In this document: positions 1-6,136 of the stretch, piece by piece
Layout of the letters: the number at the start of each line of letters is the position of its first letter
Position numbering within the stretch: the first letter of the stretch is position 1
NCBI GenBank assembly: GCA_036501345.1
Contig: DASYAN010000317.1
Coordinates: 1 to 6,558, forward strand
Direction: 5' to 3'
Length of the DNA stretch: 6,558 nt
Source of the DNA: DASYAN01 sp036501345
GTDB lineage: Bacteria > Chloroflexota > Ktedonobacteria > Ktedonobacterales > Ktedonobacteraceae
Program-made: the position numbers and the translations under genes
Notes under the pieces: generated by a model
What the model saw: the letters and a program-made list of their open reading frames with translations, nothing else
The model's database searches: none
What the model was told of the DNA's origin: nothing

Positions 1-1
1 G

Positions 2-472
2 GAAGAGTCTTTTCGCAGTAAGGTTGGCTGGCTTGTGCGTTTCTTGGGAGCATTTCCAGTCAAGCGTGGTGAGGGAGATCGTCAAGCTATTCGAACTGCC
101 GATGAGCTACTGAAAAAGAAAAAAGTGCTTGCGATCTTTCCGGAGGGAACACGTAGCAAAACGCGTACAATGGCGAAGGGACATGCTGGTCTGGGAATGA
201 TTGCACTGCGTTCTGGAGTGCCCGTGCTTCCTGTAGCAATCTGGGGCAGTGAGGATGCACTCAAAAAGTTTGGTACGCATGTGACAATTTGTTATGGAGA
301 ACCTGTCGTATTCAAGCCAAAGGGCGTGAAGATTACGCGCGAAGAAATTGAGTCTGTGACAGAAGATGTCATGCGCCGCATTGCAGCGATGCTCCCAGAG
401 CGCTATCGAGGAGTGTATGGCGAGGCTGGGGAGATAACAGAGCAAAATCAAGCGGAGCAGGTGCAAAGCTAG
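2..472 (+). CDS. 1-acyl-sn-glycerol-3-phosphate acyltransferase (PlsC family), 5'-truncated
   Basis: This is the C-terminal 156 residues of a lysophosphatidate acyltransferase-type enzyme, which transfers an acyl chain to the sn-2 position of lysophosphatidic acid at the inner face of the membrane, giving phosphatidic acid for phospholipid synthesis. The reading frame is open from base 2, so the gene starts upstream of the window; the internal GTG at 35 is not a real start. Family blocks visible in order are the FPVKRG substrate-binding block (visible residues 18-23), the FPEGTRS block (46-52, bases 137-157) and VPVLPVAIWG (about 73-82). The catalytic HX4D block lies upstream and cannot be checked. 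A Lys-rich stretch (KKKK) precedes the FPEGTRS strand. The C-terminal tail (EITEQNQAEQ) is polar and probably disordered. The gene ends in TAG and faces the next gene. The family call is firm; substrate specificity is inferred, and other PlsC-like acyltransferases share these blocks. Confidence 0.9.
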   Translation, partial: EESFRSKVGWLVRFLGAFPVKRGEGDRQAIRTADELLKKKKVLAIFPEGTRSKTRTMAKGHAGLGMIALRSGVPVLPVAIWGSEDALKKFGTHVTICYGEPVVFKPKGVKITREEIESVTEDVMRRIAAMLPERYRGVYGEAGEITEQNQAEQVQS

Positions 473-514
473 CATTGTTTCATTCTCCCAGTCACTGTGT
501 GATCACATTGCCAG

Positions 515-554
515 CAAGCCATGCGGAAGACTATACGGTCCTTTGCATGGCTTG
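515..554. terminator. Inverted repeat between convergent genes, probable bidirectional terminator
   Basis: A perfect 10-bp inverted repeat, CAAGCCATGC (515-524) and GCATGGCTTG (545-554), encloses a 20-base loop. It sits 42 bases after the acyltransferase stop codon and 7 bases beyond the stop of the opposite-strand DUF2630 gene, where a shared terminator is expected. The T-run after the stem on the plus strand is only three bases (555-557), and none is clear on the minus strand, so it is not a textbook intrinsic terminator. Confidence 0.55.
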
Positions 555-561
555 TTTGCAG

Positions 562-804
562 CTACTGTTTGTAGTGTTCAACAGTGTTCGGATCGCGTAA
601 TTGAGCCTCGTCAGGGTTGCGGCCAGTATCACGGTAGGCACGGCGCTGGCGCAGTAAGTCCCAACATTGGTCCAAATTGACCTCCAATAACCGTACACGT
701 TCGTGCTGGTCGCCGACTAATTTCCCCTCTTCTTCTAGCTTCAAGAGTTGATGTTCCTCGTCGACCAGATCTCTTATGTGGTTCAGGATTTCTTGATCAT
801 CCAT
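562..804 (-). CDS. DUF2630 family small protein
   Basis: This 80-residue, highly charged, mostly helical protein matches what I recall of DUF2630, a family of about 80 residues found mainly in Actinobacteria and Chloroflexota and without an assigned function. The family traits visible are an N-terminal segment of the type DDQEILNHIRDLVDEEH (residues 2-18), the central LDQCWDLLRQRRA core (about 45-57), and a C-terminal Asp-Pro-Asp/Glu-Ala plus VEHY ending (NPDEA at about 63-67, VEHY at about 75-78). The helices around residues 3-57 could form an antiparallel coiled-coil hairpin. No signal peptide or membrane segment is present. The ATG at 802-804 is preceded by a good ribosome-binding site (GGGAGA, complement of 811-816) six bases away. 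It lies 134 bases downstream of the large fusion gene on the same strand, so it may be partly read through from it, but the gap allows its own promoter. The role is unknown. Confidence 0.85.
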   Translation of the reverse strand: MDDQEILNHIRDLVDEEHQLLKLEEEGKLVGDQHERVRLLEVNLDQCWDLLRQRRAYRDTGRNPDEAQLRDPNTVEHYKQ

Positions 805-938
805 GGTTATTCTCCCTTGGTTTTAGAGTTTGTTGATACTACGCATTCTTTTTTATAGACACGTATGTACTAGCATTAATAATACGATATGATTGTGAGA
901 GCTTACTACACTTGCTTTGTCGGCTTGTGAACTGCAGC
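805..938. other. AT-rich gap between the fusion gene and the DUF2630 gene
   Basis: The 134 bases hold the DUF2630 ribosome-binding site at 811-816. On the minus strand there are -10-like hexamers, TATTAT (complement of about 881-886) and TATAAA (complement of about 853-858), but neither has a convincing -35 box at the right distance. I see no hairpin with a T-run that would end transcription of the fusion gene. A promoter for the small gene probably lies here but cannot be placed. Confidence 0.3.
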
Positions 939-3900
939 CTATGCTGGACAGATCCAGAAAAAGGGACAGCTTGGGCAGCGCAAAGGCTGTGCTGGTTGGG
1001 CTGGATAGTGATTTTGTTGCAGCCCTTTGATGGCTTGTTCGACACTTTCGTAAAGGCTCTGCTCTTTCTTCTGTGTGAGCTTGATTGGCATGACCTCGCC
1101 CGTACTCATGTTGTGGCTATGGAGCTCAACACTTTGTCCTGGATGACCCTGGCGATAGGCAAGTATATAGAGCAATTCACGTGTATCAGCTGTTGGCTTT
1201 TCTTTGCTCTTACCGAAGCGTGTACGCACAAACCTGACTGGTGTACTAGCTTGATTCGTTGTTTCTACGCGATCGATAGTGACACGAACGGTTGTACTTG
1301 CTATATCCACATCCAAGGGTATATGTAGATCCCAATTAATCTCTTGCTGTATGATAACTTTGCGCCGTAGAGCTTCGACAACTTTATGCCCGTGTTGCTC
1401 ATAGAGTTCTGAAAAATGCGTTGTATGGCCCTCCAGTTCCTGCCAGTGTTGGGTATAGAGGTCCTGGATTTCCTGTTGTGTTGGAGCGGGCCTATGATCT
1501 GGCTGGCTTACTCCAATTGTTTGGCTGCGTTTACGTAGTTCTTCAACAGTCTTTCTTGTAGCCATTCTGAAAAGTTGATAGGCGTTGGGATCACCTGAGA
1601 AGTGGTAGATGGTATCGTAGGCATATTGGCGTGGGCAGCGCTGGTAGGCTTCGATGGCCGATGAGCTGAGCGTGGGAGGTCTCATCGTGTTGATGAAATT
1701 CTCGCTGGGTTGAACTGGGGTGGGTATTGCGTCCGTGGGGGCTGGGTTGGGCGTTGTCTCCGGGGTTGGGCGATCCCAGTGGAGGCTGCTAATGCGCTCA
1801 GCAGGTAATCCAGCTTCCAGGGCATCGAGGTACAGCGAGCGTTTATAGGCTTTTTTGCCGTAGCGGTCACTATAGCTCACGATCAAATGGTCGCGTGCAC
1901 GGGTGACACCTACGTAGAAGAGACATGCTTCGCTCGTTTCGTGGGCATTTTCCCCAATGCTGGCCTCAGGCAGCATGCCTCTGGGAGCTGATACCGGATT
2001 GGGCATAGCACGAAATGGGAAACGCTGCTGTACTAGTTCTGGTATATACACAATCGGAAATTCTAGACCCTTGCTGCCATGAACGGTCATGATACGGATG
2101 ATGTTGGCATTCTCTCCATTGCTCTCGTCATTGCCCTGCCGATTTCCCCCATCCTGGCGCAAGAGAACCAGTAGAGTAAGATATTCCAGAAATCCTTTGA
2201 TGCGCTCTTCAAGTGGCGGCAATAAAGAGCTATCGTCGTTTTGTTCGCTCACTGCTTGTTGCTGTCTCTTGGCGTGAGCGGTTTGCTGCTGATCAAAGTG
2301 CCTAGCCAGTTGTAGCAGGCGGTCATAATCGGCCAGGATTATATTGCGCTGTTTGTTCTCCGGTGAGGCAAGCAGATCTTGGATGGGTGATGTTTCAATG
2401 AAGAGATATTGTGTGAGTAGCGACCAGGTATCGGGAGTACGCTGTAACGTTTGCAAGATCTCTGAGAGGCGGGTAAGCGCGTGGCGGCCTTCTGTACTCA
2501 TGGTAAGAGGAGCCTCTCCTGAAACTAACAGTTGACGTAGATTTGGAGCTGACTCGCGGGCAGCTAGCAGTAGGGCTTCGATATCTTGCTGGGTAAATGG
2601 GTGTGACGGCTGGCGAGCGATGCGGAGCAGTCCCATACCTGTGGGATCGATCAAGAGCAGGAGGATAGAAAGGATATCTTTGATATGCTCTTGCTCAAGT
2701 GTGCTTCTCTGCTCTGTGACTGGTAAGCCTGCCTGAGCCAGAATAGTCGAGATTTTTTGTACCTGTGCTCGTCGCCGACACAAAATAACCATGTCCTTGT
2801 ATGCATAGCCGCTAGCGTGTTTGTAGCGTATATCCTGTAGAATGCCTGCCATCTCACTGGCCTCATCAGCTGCCTGAGCCAGGGTAATATAGGCTTTGGA
2901 ATGATTAAGGCGCACAGGTTGATTCTTGCCTGATTCTGCTTCCGGCTCTAATCGTTGGCAACGAAACGATTCTGCAATTGTTACCAAGTCGGGGCGTGAA
3001 CGATAGTTGCGGCTGAGTGGCAGGACAAATGCACCTGGGAAATCCTGTTCGAACTGGCGAATATTAGCTGGTGAGGCTCCCCGGAAGCCATATATCGCTT
3101 GATTAGCATCTCCGACTACCCAGACATGTTGCTCTGTGCCAGCTAGTTCACGCAACAAGACAGCGCTTGCCCTATTCATATCCTGGAACTCATCGACGAG
3201 GATATGCTGATATTGCTGTTGCTGAGCGTGCAAAACCTCTGGTTGTTGACGGAACAATTGTAATGTCAGTGTCAGCAGACCTCCGAAATCGCTATCGCCG
3301 CGCTGTTTCAATTCCTCCTCATAGAGTGTGTAGATATGGGCAATCTCCAAAGCTTTTTCGGCCTTCTCCTGGCTATCTTCATCCTGTGCCTGTTCAAGCA
3401 TGCTCTGCGCCAGGGTTGTGTAGGCTGCGGGCGAGACGAGTTCATCCTTTGCACGCGAGATTGCTTTGAGGATATCGGGAAAATAATGGGTGGGAGACCA
3501 GAGCTGCTGGTAATGGCGCAAGCGCATCTGATTGGCGATTTGGCGCAGCAAAAAAAACCCCTCGGCCTCATCGATCAAACCAAAGTCAGTGCGAAGACCT
3601 GCGAGGGGGGCATATTGGCGTAATAAGTTGGCGCAAAAGGCGTGGAAGGTACTGACTTTGGGAAGGGGAACAGCGGACGCGATAAATCGGGTCCCTACAG
3701 ATGCTGTCGATAAATCGGATAGGGACTGCCGCAAACGATCTTCCATCTCCTGGGTGGCTTTGCGTGAGAAGGTCAAGGCCAGAATGTGCTGTGGCCGAAT
3801 GGTAAGCGTATGAATCAAATATTCGATGCGACCAATGAGTGTGCTGGTCTTTCCACTGCCGGGACCGGCTACGATCAGTGCTGGTGTTGAGGTTTGGATG

Positions 3901-4655
3901 GCCGCTTGCTGAAACTGATCATAGTGTTTTTTGGCTGGTGCAGGTGCTGGCTCTGCAATTTGCACCTGTGCGATAATGGTGGGTGGCTTGAGCAGACTTG
4001 CCAGACGGTTGAGCAATGCAGCTGGTGAGACGCCAAAGATATTGGCCAATCGATTGGGTGGGATGCGCTCTATCAGGTAGAGTGTACATATGCGCTCGAA
4101 TGGCAGCAATAGTTCGGCGGCGAAAAAGTTTGCGGCCTGCTCACGCTGACTGCGGGGATCATAATTCTGACCAATACCAAGTGCCTCCTGGAATTGTTCC
4201 TCATGCAGGTAGCCAGTCATGTCTGCTTGCACATCCATATCACGGCAGGGATCTATGTGTGAGAGATTGGGCATGCCTTGCTGAATGGCCTGCAGTGTGG
4301 TTGGGGTAAGAAGCTCGGTTTCTGCGCTGAAACGCTGAACTAACTCTTGGAAACGGCGTCCACTGTGGCAGTGGAGGATGATGTGTCCTAGTTCATGAGC
4401 CAGAGTAAAGCGTTGGAGTGTCTCTGGCAAGTCGCGGCACAGCCAGATCAAATTTTCATCTTCATCAGGGTCGATGAAACCGTAGGTGCCCTGTGCATAA
4501 TCGGTAGGGTGGAATGTTGCGACGTGCAGACCGAGCCAAGCTACCAGTTCGTCGACTGGAGTTTTATCGTCGGTCCAATCGGGATGGGCATTGTGATAAT
4601 CCCGAAGCAGCAGGCGGGCCGCTACCTCTGCCTGCAAGCGCATGTTGTTATCCAC
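939..4655 (-). CDS. ImmA/IrrE metallopeptidase - UvrD/Rep-type helicase - Fe-S pseudonuclease fusion protein
   Basis: This 1238-residue cytoplasmic protein has three parts. Residues 1 to about 222 are an ImmA/IrrE (DUF955) zinc peptidase: HELGH at 87-91 followed by H95, a probable third ligand at E172 in the segment running to AANFFAAELLLP (174-185), and a helix-turn-helix-like stretch at 199-222. Residues about 245-955 are a superfamily 1A 3'-5' DNA helicase with Walker A GPGSGKT (264-270), TFSRKA (295-300), TFHAF (336-340), DEFQD (488-492), VGDANQAIYGFRG (514-526), RNYRS (549-553), TVHGSKGLEF (857-866) and YVGVTRAR (914-921), so ATPase and translocase activity are expected. A Pro/Thr-rich linker (about 962-985) leads to an AddB/Cas4/RecB-type nuclease fold (about 994-1238). 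That fold has C1007 plus a C-X2-C-X5-C end (C1227, C1230, C1236), the [4Fe-4S] arrangement of AddB. The catalytic DYK-like motif reads R1144-T-R1146, so cleavage is probably lost. All of this sits in one uninterrupted frame. The role in DNA repair or damage signalling is inferred. Confidence 0.93.
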   Translation of the reverse strand: MDNNMRLQAEVAARLLLRDYHNAHPDWTDDKTPVDELVAWLGLHVATFHPTDYAQGTYGFIDPDEDENLIWLCRDLPETLQRFTLAHELGHIILHCHSGRRFQELVQRFSAETELLTPTTLQAIQQGMPNLSHIDPCRDMDVQADMTGYLHEEQFQEALGIGQNYDPRSQREQAANFFAAELLLPFERICTLYLIERIPPNRLANIFGVSPAALLNRLASLLKPPTIIAQVQIAEPAPAPAKKHYDQFQQAAIQTSTPALIVAGPGSGKTSTLIGRIEYLIHTLTIRPQHILALTFSRKATQEMEDRLRQSLSDLSTASVGTRFIASAVPLPKVSTFHAFCANLLRQYAPLAGLRTDFGLIDEAEGFFLLRQIANQMRLRHYQQLWSPTHYFPDILKAISRAKDELVSPAAYTTLAQSMLEQAQDEDSQEKAEKALEIAHIYTLYEEELKQRGDSDFGGLLTLTLQLFRQQPEVLHAQQQQYQHILVDEFQDMNRASAVLLRELAGTEQHVWVVGDANQAIYGFRGASPANIRQFEQDFPGAFVLPLSRNYRSRPDLVTIAESFRCQRLEPEAESGKNQPVRLNHSKAYITLAQAADEASEMAGILQDIRYKHASGYAYKDMVILCRRRAQVQKISTILAQAGLPVTEQRSTLEQEHIKDILSILLLLIDPTGMGLLRIARQPSHPFTQQDIEALLLAARESAPNLRQLLVSGEAPLTMSTEGRHALTRLSEILQTLQRTPDTWSLLTQYLFIETSPIQDLLASPENKQRNIILADYDRLLQLARHFDQQQTAHAKRQQQAVSEQNDDSSLLPPLEERIKGFLEYLTLLVLLRQDGGNRQGNDESNGENANIIRIMTVHGSKGLEFPIVYIPELVQQRFPFRAMPNPVSAPRGMLPEASIGENAHETSEACLFYVGVTRARDHLIVSYSDRYGKKAYKRSLYLDALEAGLPAERISSLHWDRPTPETTPNPAPTDAIPTPVQPSENFINTMRPPTLSSSAIEAYQRCPRQYAYDTIYHFSGDPNAYQLFRMATRKTVEELRKRSQTIGVSQPDHRPAPTQQEIQDLYTQHWQELEGHTTHFSELYEQHGHKVVEALRRKVIIQQEINWDLHIPLDVDIASTTVRVTIDRVETTNQASTPVRFVRTRFGKSKEKPTADTRELLYILAYRQGHPGQSVELHSHNMSTGEVMPIKLTQKKEQSLYESVEQAIKGLQQNHYPAQPAQPLRCPSCPFFWICPA

Positions 4656-4661
4656 AGTAAT

Positions 4662-4666
4662 CTCCT
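4662..4666 (-). promoter_or_regulatory. Ribosome-binding site setting the GTG start of the fusion gene
   Basis: On the minus strand AGGAG lies six bases before the GTG at 4653-4655. The first in-frame ATG (4641-4643, codon 5) would be 18 bases from this site, too far for normal use, so the GTG start is preferred. Confidence 0.7.
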
Positions 4667-4722
4667 GCCTTTTAGTGAGAGTGGGGGATGTTTGATTGCA
4701 CTCTATTCGTTTAGCTCATTGT

Positions 4723-4751
4723 ATTATACATCAGTGCATCGCTGTTTTCAT
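4723..4751 (-). promoter_or_regulatory. Sigma-70-like promoter for the fusion gene
   Basis: Reading the minus strand, a perfect -10 box TATAAT (complement of 4723-4728) stands 17 bases from ATGAAA (complement of 4746-4751), which matches the -35 consensus TTGACA at four of six positions. Transcription would start near 4716, giving a leader of about 60 bases before the GTG start. The location just upstream of the gene and the ideal spacing support it. The -35 match is moderate, so activator help is possible. Confidence 0.6.
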
Positions 4752-4864
4752 TAGAGTCCCCAAATTAGGAGAGTCTGTGTAGCTCTCATGCCAAGTTGCC
4801 TTCTGATAGATAAATCTTCAGCTAGGTACAACCAAGTGAGATTACCCATGTGAGGTTTATACCT

Positions 4865-4916
4865 ATCAACGCAAATTGGTATCACGGCTTCAATGTGGGC
4901 AACAGGATGCGTTGAT
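4865..4916. repeat. Spaced 9-bp inverted repeat in the divergent promoter region
   Basis: ATCAACGCA (4865-4873) is the exact reverse complement of TGCGTTGAT (4908-4916), with 34 bases between. The outer arm edges are 43 bases apart, about four helical turns, and the downstream arm ends 15 bases before the kinase -35 box. It could be paired operator half-sites or an RNA stem if read through from upstream. The identity of any binding protein is unknown, and a chance match is possible. Confidence 0.3.
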
Positions 4917-4931
4917 CTACTTGTCTGTTGG

Positions 4932-4960
4932 ATGACACCTTATTGGCATTGTGTTATAGT
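4932..4960 (+). promoter_or_regulatory. Sigma-70-like promoter for the kinase gene
   Basis: ATGACA (4932-4937, five of six matches to TTGACA) is separated by 17 bases from TATAGT (4955-4960, five of six matches to TATAAT). Transcription would start near 4967, leaving an untranslated leader of about 168 bases before the kinase ATG at 5135, long for a bacterial gene. The leader contains the hairpins and the short ORF listed separately. Confidence 0.6.
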
Positions 4961-5037
4961 CATGCAATCAGCTACACTCAGGATAGGAAATGTTTCTCGC
5001 TCAACTATAATGAACTCTGGGTCAGAAGCATGCAGCT

Positions 5038-5080
5038 AGACCGTTAGCCAGTAACGGCTTGGTCTTTCCTATTCGAAAGA
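5038..5080 (+). promoter_or_regulatory. Two adjacent leader hairpins upstream of the kinase, possible attenuator
   Basis: CCGTTA (5041-5046) pairs with TAACGG (5052-5057) around a five-base loop. AGACC (5038-5042) can alternatively pair with GGTCT (5061-5065), enlarging the stem. Immediately after, TCTTTC (5063-5068) pairs with GAAAGA (5075-5080) around a six-base loop. Bases 5063-5065 are used by both the larger first stem and the second, so those two forms exclude each other. TTTT follows at 5082-5085. The sites lie about 70-115 bases into the predicted leader. A regulatory role is inferred; no known riboswitch class is recognised. Confidence 0.35.
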
Positions 5081-5111
5081 GTTTTGTGTTGTTTTCTAGG
5101 GAGATATCTCA

Positions 5112-5147
5112 ATGTCTGAGGAATTTTGTAGACTATGGCAAAGGTGA
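5112..5147 (+). CDS. Possible 11-residue upstream ORF overlapping the kinase start
   Basis: ATG at 5112 opens a short frame encoding MSEEFCRLWQR and ending in TGA at 5145-5147. It overlaps the first codons of the kinase gene in another frame. It has its own Shine-Dalgarno-like GGGAG (5099-5103) eight bases upstream, better spaced than the kinase's own GAGGA (5118-5122), which lies inside this ORF and 12 bases from the kinase ATG. The palindrome GAGATATCTC (5101-5110) covers the end of the short ORF's ribosome site. Translation of the leader peptide could couple to or interfere with kinase initiation. Short ORFs with such sites also arise by chance. Confidence 0.3.
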   Translation: MSEEFCRLWQR

Positions 5148-6136
5148 ATGAATTTGAAGATCTTATTGGTATTGATCCAAAGAAGCGTGTGGGAGAGCGA
5201 GTAGGCAACTATCGTCTCACTGGTTGGTTAGGTAGAGGTGCCAGTGCCGATGTCTATGTGGGTGAGCATATCTATCTCAAGAAGCAAGGTGCGATCAAGA
5301 TCTTACATTTGCACTTGTCCGAGAAGGCTCAGAAAGAGTTTCTCAATGAGGCATGCACCATTGCGAGACTGGACCATCCCAATATCGTGCATGTCCTTGA
5401 CTATGGAGTTGAAAATGGAACACCCTTCCTGGTCATGGCGTATGCCCCCAATGGTTCCTTGCGACAGCGCTTTCCTGAAGGAACGTGTGTACCGCTAGAG
5501 CAGGTAGTCCCTCTAGTGCAACAAATTGCTTCGGCATTGGACTATGCTCATCAGCAAAAGTTGATTCACCGTGACGTCAAACCAGAGAATATGCTCATCG
5601 GAGCCCAGAATCAGGCGCTACTTAGCGATTTTGGGCTTGTTCTGTTGGCCCAGAATATGCGCTCACAGGCGGTCAATGCCATGGCTGGCACTGCCCTCTA
5701 TATGGCCCCGGAGCTGTTGGAAAGGGGCAAGGTCCATTTCACGAGTGATCAGTATGCTCTAGGGGTTGTAACCTATGAATGGCTCTGTGGCCAATGTCCC
5801 TTCACGGGCTCTTCCTTCATCCAAATTGGCACACAGCATGTATTGGTCAAACCACCTTCCCTGTGCGAGAGAGTTTCCAGTCTGCCACCTGCGGTGGAGC
5901 ATGTAGTGTTTAAAGTCTTGGCCAAGAACCGAGCCCTACGTTATGAAAATGTTACAGCTTTCGCAAACGCCTTGCGAGATGCCTGCAAAGATGCTTCATC
6001 TACAGTCACCGATAATTTGGAGCCACAACCATCGTCTCCATCGGTAAAAAAGTTACTAGTTTCTGCCGAGACATCAATCTTGCCTGAAGCAATCAAGCCT
6101 ATTCAACCATCGCTGTCTCCCAGCAATATCTGGTAA
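5135..6136 (+). CDS. Hanks-type serine/threonine protein kinase (PknB-like), cytosolic part
   Basis: This 333-residue protein kinase transfers phosphate from ATP to Ser or Thr residues of proteins. The kinase domain covers about residues 26-282: glycine loop LGRGASADV (32-40), ATP-anchoring K55 in AIK, helix-C Glu E72, HRDVKPEN (145-152) with catalytic D147 and metal-binding N152, DFG (165-167), activation segment to GTALYMAPE (185-193), SDQYALG (204-210) and the subdomain XI arginine at R269. All key residues are present, so it should be active. The third glycine of the loop is replaced (A38), tolerated in many kinases. Residues 283-333 form a Ser/Pro-rich juxtamembrane-like tail with no domain. 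The frame ends in TAA at 6134-6136, just before a sequence coding for a membrane helix in the same frame, so the protein looks like a receptor kinase cut short. The ATG at 5135 has GAGGA 12 bases upstream, a loose spacing. The substrate is unknown; no substrate or phosphatase gene is visible next to it. Confidence 0.93.
   Translation: MAKVNEFEDLIGIDPKKRVGERVGNYRLTGWLGRGASADVYVGEHIYLKKQGAIKILHLHLSEKAQKEFLNEACTIARLDHPNIVHVLDYGVENGTPFLVMAYAPNGSLRQRFPEGTCVPLEQVVPLVQQIASALDYAHQQKLIHRDVKPENMLIGAQNQALLSDFGLVLLAQNMRSQAVNAMAGTALYMAPELLERGKVHFTSDQYALGVVTYEWLCGQCPFTGSSFIQIGTQHVLVKPPSLCERVSSLPPAVEHVVFKVLAKNRALRYENVTAFANALRDACKDASSTVTDNLEPQPSSPSVKKLLVSAETSILPEAIKPIQPSLSPSNIW

Larger units (their letters stand above)
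4656..5134. other. Divergent intergenic control region
   Basis: This 479-base stretch without a long gene separates the 5' ends of the divergent fusion and kinase genes. It holds one promoter-like site per strand (4723-4751 on minus, 4932-4960 on plus), an inverted repeat at 4865-4916, two hairpins at 5038-5080, the palindrome GAGATATCTC at 5101-5110 and a possible short ORF at 5112-5147. I see no tRNA, recognisable riboswitch or insertion-sequence end. Between about 4760 and 4860 nothing stands out. Confidence 0.6.

Noticed and set aside
35..37. GTG as the true start of the acyltransferase
   Set aside because: The frame is open to the window edge, and a start here would remove the conserved HX4D block and leave too short an enzyme.
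912..1328. A 138-codon open frame on the plus strand
   Set aside because: It lies opposite the conserved C-terminal cysteine region of the fusion gene, shows no family motif and has an odd Cys/Trp-rich composition. It is a shadow of the real gene.
3167..3813. Several overlapping plus-strand frames of 90-100 codons
   Set aside because: All are antisense to conserved helicase motifs, including DEFQD and TFHAF, and look like compositional shadows.
4395..4754. A 119-codon open frame on the plus strand
   Set aside because: It runs antisense to the HELGH region and through the fusion gene's promoter. It has no recognisable domain or credible ribosome site.
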